In this document: positions 22,773 through 31,860 of the stretch, in pieces | Position numbering within the stretch: the first letter of the stretch is position 1 | How the letters are laid out: each line of letters begins with the position of its first letter | Assembly: GCA_902780175.1 (NCBI GenBank) | Contig: CACZEU010000016.1 | Location: 1-49,239 of the forward strand | From: an uncultured Bacteroidia bacterium | GTDB lineage: Bacteria; Bacteroidota; Bacteroidia; Bacteroidales; UBA932 | DNA: 49,239 bases | Direction: 5' to 3' | Program-made: the position numbers and the translations under genes | The notes under the pieces: model-generated | Databases searched by the model: none | What the model saw: the letters and a program-made list of their open reading frames with translations, nothing else | Told to the model about the DNA's origin: nothing

Positions 22773-24224
22773 ATGAAGGAACTGACGATACAAGACATAG
22801 ATACCATCCTCCGCCGCGATGAAAGCCGCATTCTGGAGGTCAAGAAGACCACCGGAGAGCTGAACGCCGGCATGCAGTCCGGTTGCGCTTTCCTCAATAC
22901 CGAGGGTGGCTGGCTCTTTTTCGGCATACATCCAACTACTTTGAAGATTCTTGGGCAGGATGTAGTTGACAAGACCAGGCAGGAAGTGGCGCATGAAATG
23001 ACCAAGTTCTCTCCGGCCATCGACCTCTACGCCCAATACATTGACGTGCCAGGCTGTCCAGGACAGAAGGTCATCGCCATCTGGTTCCCTGCACCGGTCG
23101 GCTATGCTGCACCCTACACCTACGACGGCCGTCCTTACTACAAAGTCGAAAATACCACCAAACTGATGCCGCGCGAGATGTTCGATGAGCGCATCCGCCT
23201 CAGCGACCCCAAGAAATTCAGTTGGGAACTTGCCCCGTGCAGGGAAGCCACACTGGATGACATCGACGAAAACACCCTAACGGCTGCCATCCGTGGCGGC
23301 ATCGCCAAAGGAAGGATTCCGGCAAGCGCCGCCGATGCCGTGACGCTCCCCGAACGCCTGAGTCCTTTCAAAGTCCTCCTGCCTGGTGATGCGCTCACCA
23401 ATGGAGCCATTGCCCTGTTCGGTAAAGACCCATACAAATTCTTCAATCATTGCCGTATCCGCCTGGCCCGATTCGAAGGAACCATCATGGACAAGTTCCG
23501 TGACCAGGCCGTCATCGACGCCAACCTCTTCCAGCAGCTCCAGGCCATCGAGGACTTCTGCCGCAAACACATGTTCATGTCCGGCGACCAGGACCAGTTC
23601 GACAGCAAGAACGTGTTGACGGTCCCGCTCAAGGTCGTTAGGGAAGCAACTCTCAACTTGCTGATTCACAGAACCTGGTGGTCCGAAGGAAGGACTCCCA
23701 GCGTGAGCATCTTTGATGACCGAGTAGAATTCATGAACCCCGGAGCATTTCCTCCCGGCACCACTCCGGCTGATTTCCGCCACCGTCCCCACTCCGTACT
23801 CGTCAATGAGTTCATCGCCAATGCATTATTCAAAGGCGGCAAGACCGAAGGCTGGGGCCGAGGAATTCTCGACATCTTCACCCTTTGTAAAGAAGCAGGC
23901 CTTCCCGAACCGGAGTATGACTTCGTTCCCAACTTCGTCTGCCTGACCATTCGCTTCAAGAATCCGCTTACGCCTTTTTTAACAGATCAAAGTAATAACT
24001 CGTCGAATGAACGATTAAATGAACGATTAAATGAGCGATTAAACCCGTCTTTGCTGGAAACACTGGCAGTTATCAGGGCATATCCTGGTATTCAGAGGAA
24101 AACTATCGTTGCCAAGACCGGAAAGGGTGATGCAACAATTGGACGCCATTTGGTTACCCTGGCAGAAAGAGACCTTATTGAGCACAGGGGATCCAAGAGA
24201 ACTGGCGGTTACTATGCGAAATGA
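22773..24224 (+). CDS. AlbA_2 (Schlafen-type) and GHKL-ATPase regulator with C-terminal winged helix
   Basis: A 483-residue protein of the ATP-dependent helicase-annotated COG2865-like group. Residues about 1-135 form the AlbA_2 domain (ESRILEVKKTTGELNAGMQ, FLNTEGGWLFFGI). A GHKL-type ATPase region follows at about 285-400 (VPLKVVREATLNLLIHR, GGKTEGWGRGILDIF), then a short linker with three NERL repeats encoded by a 12-bp tandem repeat at about 24004-24040, and a winged helix at about 430-483 (YPGIQRKTIVAKTGKGDATI). Start at MKELTIQD chosen as the usual N-terminus. Probably a DNA-binding regulator in a mobile patch; its stop overlaps a short toxin-like frame. Confidence 0.78.
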   Translation: MKELTIQDIDTILRRDESRILEVKKTTGELNAGMQSGCAFLNTEGGWLFFGIHPTTLKILGQDVVDKTRQEVAHEMTKFSPAIDLYAQYIDVPGCPGQKVIAIWFPAPVGYAAPYTYDGRPYYKVENTTKLMPREMFDERIRLSDPKKFSWELAPCREATLDDIDENTLTAAIRGGIAKGRIPASAADAVTLPERLSPFKVLLPGDALTNGAIALFGKDPYKFFNHCRIRLARFEGTIMDKFRDQAVIDANLFQQLQAIEDFCRKHMFMSGDQDQFDSKNVLTVPLKVVREATLNLLIHRTWWSEGRTPSVSIFDDRVEFMNPGAFPPGTTPADFRHRPHSVLVNEFIANALFKGGKTEGWGRGILDIFTLCKEAGLPEPEYDFVPNFVCLTIRFKNPLTPFLTDQSNNSSNERLNERLNERLNPSLLETLAVIRAYPGIQRKTIVAKTGKGDATIGRHLVTLAERDLIEHRGSKRTGGYYAK

Positions 24225-24343
24225 CCGTTGATAACCGTTCTTTTGTGAAACGAATAATTGCGTACAAGGATGACTATAAAGCCTTCTTTGAATCACTTTC
24301 ACAAGACGAGAAGGATATGTTGGTGCTTATACCTTCGCTATGA
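24221..24343 (+). pseudogene. HigB/RelE-like toxin remnant, 40 codons
   Basis: The frame runs from an ATG overlapping the AlbA stop (ATGA at 24221) to a TGA overlapping the antitoxin ATG (24340). Residues 9-30, KRIIAYKDDYKAFFESLSQ and on, resemble the N-terminus of Bacteroidetes HigB toxins, which normally continue for about 80 more residues. Here the text changes to LIPSL and stops. An internal deletion that left the overlaps intact would explain this. A GTG at 24245 is an alternative start. Confidence 0.5.
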
Positions 24344-24645
24344 AGAAAAGAAACGATAAACAATTCTACGATGTGACTGCCCATCTGGTCGAGAGATTCG
24401 GACCGGTAGGGTCAGATGCATGGAAGGCCGAAGAGGCCAGGGCGTGGGAGGAGTATAATGCTGATATACTGAGAAATGCGCGTAAGGAAGCAGGTATCAC
24501 CCAATCCGAGCTGGCTCAGCGCATAGGTGCAGACAAAGCATATATCTCCAAAGTTGAACACGGGCGCACAGTACCAACGGTTTCTTCTTTCTATCGCATA
24601 GTTTCAGCCCTTGGAATGCAAGTCGTAATAACAAAGCAACCATAA
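24340..24645 (+). CDS. higA: HigA-type XRE antitoxin, apparently without its toxin
   Basis: A 101-residue protein with a helix-turn-helix at about 45-98: ILRNARKEAGITQSELAQRI, DKAYISKVEHGRTVPTVSSF. The N-terminal 40 residues are charged, as in HigA proteins encoded behind HigB. The upstream gene is only a 40-codon remnant, so the antitoxin appears orphaned and may persist as a repressor or as an anti-addiction factor. Start overlaps the remnant stop. A TACCTTCG sequence at 24330-24337 resembles a -7 box but sits only two bases from the ATG. Confidence 0.75.
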   Translation: MKKRNDKQFYDVTAHLVERFGPVGSDAWKAEEARAWEEYNADILRNARKEAGITQSELAQRIGADKAYISKVEHGRTVPTVSSFYRIVSALGMQVVITKQP

Positions 24646-24730
24646 CAGCCATTGGAAAGCCCACCGGATGCCGTCTGCCGGGGACGGTGGCGAAAAAGGA
24701 GCAGGAAGAATGTACGAAAAACCGTGGGCC

Positions 24731-24887
24731 GCGTGGGGCCTGCTGAAAAAGTACGGTACTACCTCAGAAAACCTTTGGTCGCCCATGACCATGAATGGGA
24801 GGGGCCCGCGCCGCAAGGCGTGGGAGGGACGGAGCGTAGCGGAGGGTTTTCTGAGGTAGTACCGTACTTTTTCAGCAGGCTCCACGC
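24731..24887. repeat. Structured palindromic element, copy B
   Basis: Arms 24731-24773 and 24845-24887 pair over 43 bases with a single G-T wobble. Hairpin I (24782-24799, CCCAT/ATGGG, loop GACCATGA) and hairpin II (24805-24824, CCCGCGCC/GGCGTGGG, loop GCAA) match copy A except for the tetraloop. It fills the gap between convergent higA and the FAD-oxidoreductase gene and is well placed to act as a two-way terminator. The arms share no sequence with those of copies A and C beyond the innermost bases. Confidence 0.88.
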
Positions 24888-24905
24888 TTGAGGGGTAGGA
24901 TAGAT

Positions 24906-26441
24906 CTACCGCTCCCTGCTGACAGCCTCGGCGCAGCGGATGCCGTCGATGGCGCTGGAGACTATGCCGCCGGAGTAGCCGGCGCCTTCTCCGCAGGGGT
25001 ATACACCGGCAATGGATACGTACTGCAAGGTCTCCGGATCGCGGGGGATACGTACTGGTGATGATGTACGAGACTCCACTCCGAGTAACAACGCCGCATT
25101 GGTGAAATACCCCTTCATACGCACGCGGGGGAACACTTTCTGCAGGCGGGAGGCAACCATAGGCGGCAGCAGTTCATGCAGAGGCGCACTTATCACCCCA
25201 GGGAAATACGACGTGGGCGGCATCTTCTTGCTCACCCTCCCGAGGCAGAAATCCTCCATACGCTGTGCAGGAGCGGCCATGGGGTTCTGCGGAATGTCCT
25301 TCGCTCCGCTGCAGCGCTCCCGTTCGCACCAGTCGAACATAGCGCGCTCGACGTCCCTCTGAAAATCCATCAGGCGGAAAGGATCGTCTCCCGGCACGTC
25401 TTCCGGCTCAATCTGCACCACCACCCCGGCATTGGCGAACTTCCCGCTGCGGCCGGAGTTGGACATACCGTTGAGCACGACCGTACCCGGTTCCGTGGAA
25501 GACGGCACCAGGATGCCACCGGGGCACATGCAGAAGGAGAACACTCCCCTGCCGTCCACCTGCTCCACGAAGGAATATTCCGCGGCAGGCACGCCCGGTT
25601 TCCACGTCCCGTGATATTGATGATAGTTTATCTTCTCCTGAGGATGCTCCACCCGAACGCCAAGAGCGAAGCCCTTGGCCTCGAGCGCACCGCCGCCGGA
25701 TGCCAGCATCTCGTAAACGTCGCGCGCCGAATGCCCGGTGGCGAGGATTACCGCCTTGCCGCTATATGCGCTGCCGTCGGCGCACTCCACGCTGCAGAGG
25801 CCATCCTCTCCTGCGCCCGAAACGGCCACTACGCGCGCCCCGAAGTGATATTCGCCCCCGTGCTCAACTATGCACTTGCGGATATTCTCCACCACCGTCG
25901 GCAACTTGTCGGAGCCGATATGCGGATGGGCGTCGACGAGGATGTCCTTCGAGGCCCCGAGTTCCACCAGGCGGTACAGCACCTCGCGGATGTCTCCCCT
26001 CTTGGAGGAACGCGTATAGAGCTTGCCGTCGGAAAAAGCGCCGGCGCCGCCCTCGCCGAAGCAGTAGTTCGATTCCGGATTCACAATGCCCTCACGGGAC
26101 AGCCGCGCCATATCGACCTTGCGGGCATGGACGTCCTTGCCGCGCTCCAGCACTATCGGGCGCAGTCCGAGTTCGAGCAGCTTGATCGCCGCGAACATCC
26201 CGGCGGGCCCGGCTCCGACGACCAGTACGGCAGGCGCACCGTGCACATCCTGAAGCGGAGCCAGTTCGAAGGGAACGTACTCCCCCGGGGCGTAGGCTTC
26301 ATACTGATAGCGCCAGACGGGCTCCTTGCGGGCGTCGACCGAACGCTTCTTCAGCACCCACTGCATACCGCCCGCGCGGGCTTCGATTTCCTTGAGACGC
26401 GGCTCGCGCGTCAACGGACAGCAGATCTCGAATTCTTTCAT
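24906..26441 (-). CDS. FAD-dependent oxidoreductase (COG2509-like)
   Basis: A 511-residue flavoprotein with the dinucleotide-binding motif VLVVGAGPAGMFAAIKLLEL (about residues 73-92) and the family-typical NYCFGEGGAGAFSDGKLYTR, HIGSDKLP and YPCGEGAGYSGGIVSSAIDG segments. The N-terminal 65 residues form the small RNA-binding-like domain often seen in this group. Substrate unknown. The frame is open further upstream, but the ATG at 26441 overlaps the helicase stop (ATGA) and gives the natural N-terminus MKEFEICCPL. Last gene of the addBA transcript. Confidence 0.85.
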   Translation of the reverse strand: MKEFEICCPLTREPRLKEIEARAGGMQWVLKKRSVDARKEPVWRYQYEAYAPGEYVPFELAPLQDVHGAPAVLVVGAGPAGMFAAIKLLELGLRPIVLERGKDVHARKVDMARLSREGIVNPESNYCFGEGGAGAFSDGKLYTRSSKRGDIREVLYRLVELGASKDILVDAHPHIGSDKLPTVVENIRKCIVEHGGEYHFGARVVAVSGAGEDGLCSVECADGSAYSGKAVILATGHSARDVYEMLASGGGALEAKGFALGVRVEHPQEKINYHQYHGTWKPGVPAAEYSFVEQVDGRGVFSFCMCPGGILVPSSTEPGTVVLNGMSNSGRSGKFANAGVVVQIEPEDVPGDDPFRLMDFQRDVERAMFDWCERERCSGAKDIPQNPMAAPAQRMEDFCLGRVSKKMPPTSYFPGVISAPLHELLPPMVASRLQKVFPRVRMKGYFTNAALLLGVESRTSSPVRIPRDPETLQYVSIAGVYPCGEGAGYSGGIVSSAIDGIRCAEAVSRER

Positions 26442-28318
26442 ACCTGAACAACTTTGTCTTCCGGTACGTACCATACGAAGCCGCAGACGTCGCTGCAGCC
26501 CATATCCCGGTACAGCTTGACGTAACGCCGCACCTGCCACAGGTACGACTCCCGCTCGGCACCGAATTTATAATCAATGACGACAATGCCGCCGCCTGCC
26601 GTATGCACCACGCGGTCGGGCCTCCAGCGGGAACCGTCGGCACCGAACACGGTAAGCTCGTTGCGCGCACCGGGGCAGGAGAACCATTCGGGATGGGCGG
26701 AAATACGCTCCCGCAGCAGGTCATAGTCCGCCGGATTGATGTCCCGGGGCAGATCCTCGGCGGTATCAACCGCAGAAAGTATCTTGTGGAGCTCGATGCC
26801 GCGAAGACGTCCGGACGCAGCGGAGCCGGTCTGACCGTCGTCCCCGAAGTAATCGGAAGCGTCCTGGGAGGCCTCCAGGCGGCCGCCGAGCGGGATGGAA
26901 TTCCATCGGGCCTGAAGAGGCTCGCCGGCTGTACGTTCCTTGCGGGCCATCTGCCCGAAGTCGTACGGAGTCCCGAAGACATATTCGTCAAAACCGTTGC
27001 ACCATGAATAGAGCAATTCGGAGAAGTTGCTGTAAGCGACGGCCTTGCGGGCCTTGAGTGCCGGCTGTTTGCCCTTTGCGGGAGTCTTGGCTATGACGTG
27101 AAGGCTGGACGCGGCACGGGTGAGCGCGACGTAGAATATATTGAGGTTGTCCGCCACCTGCAAGCGGTATTCATCTTCGTAAGCGGATGCGAAAAGGGTA
27201 TGCTGGCAGCTGCCGCTGAGACAGACGGGATAGATACCGTCGGCGATGCCGGCGAGCGGGGTCCCGGCGGCGTCGAGCACGCACCAGCGGGTAGTGGGCT
27301 TGAACAGCGTCACCTTGTCAGCAAACGGGAAGATGACGTGCGGGAACTCCAGTCCCTTGGATTTGTGGACGGTCATGATGCGCACGGCGTCCGAATTCTC
27401 GGGGGAACCGATATAGCAATCCTCCTTCTCGTCCCAGCTGCGCAGGAAGGCACGCAGGTTGTTGCCGCCCGTCGTCACCCAGTCCTGGAGAATGTCCATG
27501 AAAGCGCCGACGTAGAGGGTCTCGGCGTCGAAGGTGGAAGGATCGTACTCACGCAGCCCGCGGAGCAGTTCCTCGCAGAAGTCCACGAGGGAGTGATAGC
27601 GGTCGGGAAAACGGACATTCATCTTGCCGGCAAGATAGCTGCCGACGGTATTGGACGGGTCGTCGTAGAACGTCAGCAGGGATACCAGGCGCCGTACGGT
27701 CACCGCACCCTTGAGGTCCAGGGTGTCGTCGGATATGACGGAAATGCCTTCAGAGATGAGGGCGTCGGCAAGGAGGGCGCCTTCGCTGTGGCCGCGTACC
27801 AGGATGGCGATGTCGCCAAGGTGGGCGCCGCGGGAGCGGACGTCCTTTATCGACTGGAGTACGGCCGATACCTGGTCGTCGGTGAAGGAACAGCGGACGC
27901 ATCCGCGCTGGGTTTCCGGGCTGCAGGCTGTCTGTCCGACGTTGGAATACATCTGCCCGAATCCCACGGCATCGGCAGCGAATTCGAAGAACTGACTGTT
28001 GAATTCAACGACGGCAGGGGCGCTGCGCCAATTGAATCCGGGATTCTCGACCTTCGCCGAGGGGAATTCACGCTGCACCTCGCTGTCAAGCAGCTTCCAG
28101 TCGGAATCGCGCCAGCGGTAGATGCTCTGCTTGACGTCGCCCACTATGAGGTTGTCGCCGGAAGCGTCGGCGTCGCGCAGAAGCGGCAGGAAGTTGTCCC
28201 ACTGGAGGTGGGATGTGTCCTGGAATTCATCAAGCAGGTAATGCGTATAGCGCGAACCGGTCTTCTCATATACGAACGGGGCGTCCGAACCGTCGATTAT
28301 ATCCGTAGAGCTGCTTGT
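26438..28318 (-). pseudogene. addA: AddA-like helicase-nuclease, C-terminal part (out of frame with the N-terminal part)
   Basis: From 28318 to the stop at 26438 the frame encodes the second half of a UvrD/RecB-type helicase: Walker B YLLDEFQDTSHLQW, motif III GDVKQSIYRWR, motif V MTVHKSKGLEFP, motif VI FYVALTRA, then a PD-(D/E)XK nuclease with RPDRV and VVIDYKFG. All these motifs are intact. The ATG-like start (GTG, 28144) lies inside the motif III text and is not a real start. The piece is +1 relative to the N-terminal part, and about 30 residues expected between the two, before the IIDGSDAPFVYEK segment, are missing. The protein can only be made if the deletion is an assembly error or frameshifting occurs. 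Confidence 0.8.
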
Positions 28319-29078
28319 TCACTATTACCGCCGTGGCGTATATGTCGTACGGACGGCCGAACAATTCGGCCACTGCGGGGTCCTGGAGGGCTTTTTTAGT
28401 GGTGGGGTAAGATATGCTCTTCCCCTTCTCCTGCTTGATGCCGAGAGCTGCCGCAGCCGCCTCGAAGTCCTTGATAACCTTGTCGCAGGCGACCTTTATC
28501 GCCTTGAGCCGCTCCTTTGAGAAAGAGACAGGTTCGTCGATGCCGCAGGCGGTCTTGAGGCGGCGGAAATCCTCGCTCTTGAGACGTGTGCCCATTTCGA
28601 GCAGGCCGTCGTCGAGGTGGAAACTGCCGCCGGTGCGTATGCTGTCGATTGCATTGCCTCGCAGCCAGGCTATAAGGTCCTCCTTGTCGAGGCTTACGCC
28701 GTCTAGCACGCGGTCCATCGCCTCCGTTACGAGGCTGTTTTTGTCGAGCTCGACCTGATACGAGCTGAACTGTCCGAGCTCGCGGGCGAAGGAGCGCAGC
28801 GTCTGCTGGAAGAAACGGTCGATGGTGCTTACCCCGAAGGCGCTGTAGTCGTGCAGTATGCTAACCAGGTAATGGCGGGCGCGCTCATCGCCTGCAGACG
28901 CTTCGTTAAGGTCCTTGAGTATGCGGGCCTTCATCTCCGCTGTGGCCTTGTTGGTGAAGGTAACCGCCAGCAGGTGCCTGTAGGCCCAGGGGTCGCCTGA
29001 GCCGAGCAGGTAATCTATGTAAGTGTGCGAGAGCCGGTAAGTCTTGCCGGAACCCGCGCTTGCCTTGATTATATTCAT
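28266..29078 (-). pseudogene. addA: AddA-like helicase-nuclease, N-terminal part
   Basis: 270 residues starting MNIIKASAGSGKTYRL, a Walker A motif of the RecB/AddA type, then HLLAVTFTNKATAEMKARIL (motif Ia) and GVSTIDRFFQQTLRSFAREL. After VIVNKQLYG the frame departs from the family sequence and ends 10 codons later. The downstream frame resumes with the expected IIDGSD text. Start ATG overlaps the addB stop (ATGA). If the damage is real, the cell would have AddB without a working partner and would need another route for double-strand break repair. Confidence 0.8.
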
Positions 29079-31849
29079 CGTCCGCAGATGGCTCTGAAGT
29101 CACACATTTTGCATTTCTTAGTATCGTCCGTACGTGTCCAGGGGACGGACAGGTCGGAGATTTCCGCGAGCACGCGGGAGAGTTCATCGGCCATGCGCCT
29201 GCAGTAAGCGTCGTCGAGCGGAAGTTCCCTGACCTCTTCACCGCTCATAAGGTGCGCAGGCTGATATATGGCTCCGGTGATGTTCCTGCCGCGGGCAAGG
29301 GGCTCCGCGAGCAGCTTGTAGATATACAGCTGAAGGCCGATCGGCGGAATGCTGTCCGGCTTGACGTCGAATTCCAGGTCTTCCGGCTGCACGCGGCCGG
29401 TCTTGTAATCGACCACCCTGACGCAGCCGGGCGACGGGCTGTCGAGCCTGTCGATGTAACCGGTGAAGCGGAAGCCGCCGATGTCGGTGCCGCCGGGATG
29501 CTCCACGTCGATGATGTCGATGCATCCGCCGGGGGCAAGCGACTGAAGGTCCGCCTTGAGCAGGGCGTCCACATAGCTGCAGATGATGTCGGCGAAGACC
29601 AGGTTGCGGCCGGAGACCTCGAAGGTGTTGAGCTCCTTGCAAATATTCTCGTTCACGAGGCTCCTGATGCGGGCGCTGTCCCTGCGGAGGCCGCTGATGA
29701 ACGGCGCATCGGCCCGCGTACCCTTGGGATACAGGGCTTCCATCGTCTTGTGGAGGACGTTGCCTATCATTCCGGCGTCCAGGGACTCGGTGACGTCCTT
29801 GTCAGCCTTCAGTCCTTCCACCTTGGAGTAATAGAACAGCATCGGGCAGCGGATGTAATTGCGCACGCTGCTGGCGGAGAGGTTCCCTTTGTGGAGGATA
29901 TCCAGATGCTCCTGCGTCTTGGCAACGGCGTCATCGTCTCCGGGTCCATGCCCAAGTGGCGTATGCGCCTCGAAGTGGTTGACAGTAGCGTGGAAATGCA
30001 TCTCCAGCTGCGCGATGTAACGGCTGGGTTCCCCTCCCCTGAGGCCTTCCGTACGCGAATCGTACACCAGCCAGACGCGGTGTGCCCTCTGGATCGAACG
30101 GTAGAAATAATAGGCCCAGACGGCGTCCTGGTACTCGTAAGTGGGAAGGCCGAAGCCCTTGCGGAGTTCCGGAGGGATGAAGGAAGAACTGACGGAACGG
30201 CGCGGGAAGGTGCCCTCGCCTGCGCTCAGAATGATGAGGTTCTCGAAATCCAGGGCGCGGAGCTCCAGGGGGCCCATGATCTGCAGGCCCTGAAGGGGTT
30301 CGCCCTCGAAGGGAACGGTGGATGCCGCAAGCGTCTGGTTGAGCAGGCGGAACCAGGAAGAGGCCCTGAGAGGGAGTTCCCTGCGGCCGAGGCTCACCAG
30401 CGACTCGTGGCAGACCTTGGCGAAATCGAGCTCCAGCTGCATCGACGGGTCGTTCTTGATGAGCGGCGCGACGGCGACGAGAATGTCCTGCAGCCAGGCG
30501 TTTATGGCGGATGCCTGGGCTGCGTCGGGCTCGGCGGTGCGCACCACCGGACGGAAGACGACGGAGAGGAGCGGGTCGGAGGCGAATTCCTCCTGCCCGA
30601 TATAATAGCGGCGTTCTTTGCGAAGCGCCTCCAGATGCTCTGCGGTACCGTCCTGCAGCACGCTGCGGATGATGGAATTGGACAGGACTGCCCAGACCGC
30701 ACGGTGGTAGAACATCCAGTTCCCGCCCTTGGAGCGCAGGTGGAGCTGAAGCTGGGCAAGGTCGCCCAGGAGGGCCCATATCTGGCTGCCGGAGATGGGA
30801 TAGCCCATCGTGACGTTGAGCTTTTCAACGTGCGCCGGAATGGAATTGAGCACCGGCAGCAGGAGCTGTTCGTCCGGAAGGACAACTGCGGTCTCGATGC
30901 CGGGCTCCGGGGTGCAGCGCGAAAGGATTTCCGGCAGCTGCTTGGCCTGGCTGATGCCTCCCGGGACGCTCAGGACGTTGAATTCCGTCTGCGGAAGGCC
31001 GTCGGGATCTGGACGGAAAGATGAAGGGAACTCCACCGTAAAATCCCTCAGGAAGAGGGACGACTTGTTGTCGGTGTCCTTGATCATTTCCGAACTGTAG
31101 TCCCAGCAGAAGTCGCACAGGCCGGCCCTGTGGATACGGCGCAGGAGCGTCTTCTCACATTCGTTGAGGGCGTTGAGCCCTACGAACACGAACCGTTCGC
31201 TCCAGGGGAAACGCTCCTTCAGGAGGTCCGCCGCGCCGCCGTCGGCGAGCCTTTCCGCCAGTTCCCGGTACACCATGCCCTCGTAGGACATTCCCTTGGC
31301 CTTAAGCGCCTCGCGGAAGGACCTGTACAGCGGAAGGAGTATCCTCCAGATCTGCAGGAAACGCTCCTTGTAAGTGCCCGGAGTGAGGAAATGGCGTATG
31401 AAACGCTCCACCGCCACCTTCTGGGTGGGTGTGAGCCAGGAGTAGTCGTCCTGCATCTCACGGAGGTCGGATACGTTGGCGAAGAGGTGCTCCGGATTGA
31501 CGAGGTACTTGTCGACGTCGTCGAAATCGCCGAGGAGGGTGTCGCCCCAGAAGATGAAATCGTCCAGTTCCTCGGCGAGCGGATTGAGCGCCTTGTAGCA
31601 GTCGTAGAGTTCAAGCAGGAGGTCGATGCGGCCGGAAGGACGCTCGCCGGTGGCATGGTAGATGAAATCGTTCATCGTGTACATGCCGGGAGCCACGGCG
31701 GGACCGTTTCCGGCTGCGGCTATCTCCTCCCCGAGATAATTTTCGAAGAAACGGAGGGCCCTGCGGTTGGGAAAGACAAAACAGAGCCGGCTGATGTCAC
31801 CGGCTCCGTTGTAGTAGTGTCTTGCGACCTGTCGGAGAAAAGGAGTCAT
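29075..31849 (-). CDS. addB: AddB-like PD-(D/E)XK nuclease subunit
   Basis: A 924-residue partner of AddA for processing double-strand DNA ends. The N-terminal half is an inactive helicase-like scaffold (LCFVFPNRRALRFFENYL near the start). The nuclease domain lies at about 680-924: LSASSVRNYIRCPMLFYYSK with the first cluster cysteine, GNVLHKTME, GYIDRLD, RVVDYKTGR (catalytic Asp and Lys), and the C-terminal KKCKMCDFRAIC. The four cysteines fit the AddB iron-sulfur staple. It starts 11 bases after the porin-like gene and overlaps addA, so it shares that transcript. Confidence 0.85.
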   Translation of the reverse strand: MTPFLRQVARHYYNGAGDISRLCFVFPNRRALRFFENYLGEEIAAAGNGPAVAPGMYTMNDFIYHATGERPSGRIDLLLELYDCYKALNPLAEELDDFIFWGDTLLGDFDDVDKYLVNPEHLFANVSDLREMQDDYSWLTPTQKVAVERFIRHFLTPGTYKERFLQIWRILLPLYRSFREALKAKGMSYEGMVYRELAERLADGGAADLLKERFPWSERFVFVGLNALNECEKTLLRRIHRAGLCDFCWDYSSEMIKDTDNKSSLFLRDFTVEFPSSFRPDPDGLPQTEFNVLSVPGGISQAKQLPEILSRCTPEPGIETAVVLPDEQLLLPVLNSIPAHVEKLNVTMGYPISGSQIWALLGDLAQLQLHLRSKGGNWMFYHRAVWAVLSNSIIRSVLQDGTAEHLEALRKERRYYIGQEEFASDPLLSVVFRPVVRTAEPDAAQASAINAWLQDILVAVAPLIKNDPSMQLELDFAKVCHESLVSLGRRELPLRASSWFRLLNQTLAASTVPFEGEPLQGLQIMGPLELRALDFENLIILSAGEGTFPRRSVSSSFIPPELRKGFGLPTYEYQDAVWAYYFYRSIQRAHRVWLVYDSRTEGLRGGEPSRYIAQLEMHFHATVNHFEAHTPLGHGPGDDDAVAKTQEHLDILHKGNLSASSVRNYIRCPMLFYYSKVEGLKADKDVTESLDAGMIGNVLHKTMEALYPKGTRADAPFISGLRRDSARIRSLVNENICKELNTFEVSGRNLVFADIICSYVDALLKADLQSLAPGGCIDIIDVEHPGGTDIGGFRFTGYIDRLDSPSPGCVRVVDYKTGRVQPEDLEFDVKPDSIPPIGLQLYIYKLLAEPLARGRNITGAIYQPAHLMSGEEVRELPLDDAYCRRMADELSRVLAEISDLSVPWTRTDDTKKCKMCDFRAICGR

Positions 31850-31860
31850 TCGCCGAAGGT

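Noticed and set aside
28266-28318. Programmed frameshift to join the two addA frames
   Set aside because: No slippery heptamer or downstream pseudoknot is visible in the overlap, and family residues are missing, so a deletion is the simpler reading.
29252-31024. Plus-strand open frame of about 590 codons opposite addB
   Set aside because: AddB motifs including the iron-sulfur cysteines and DYKTG are on the minus strand; the plus frame shows no domain.
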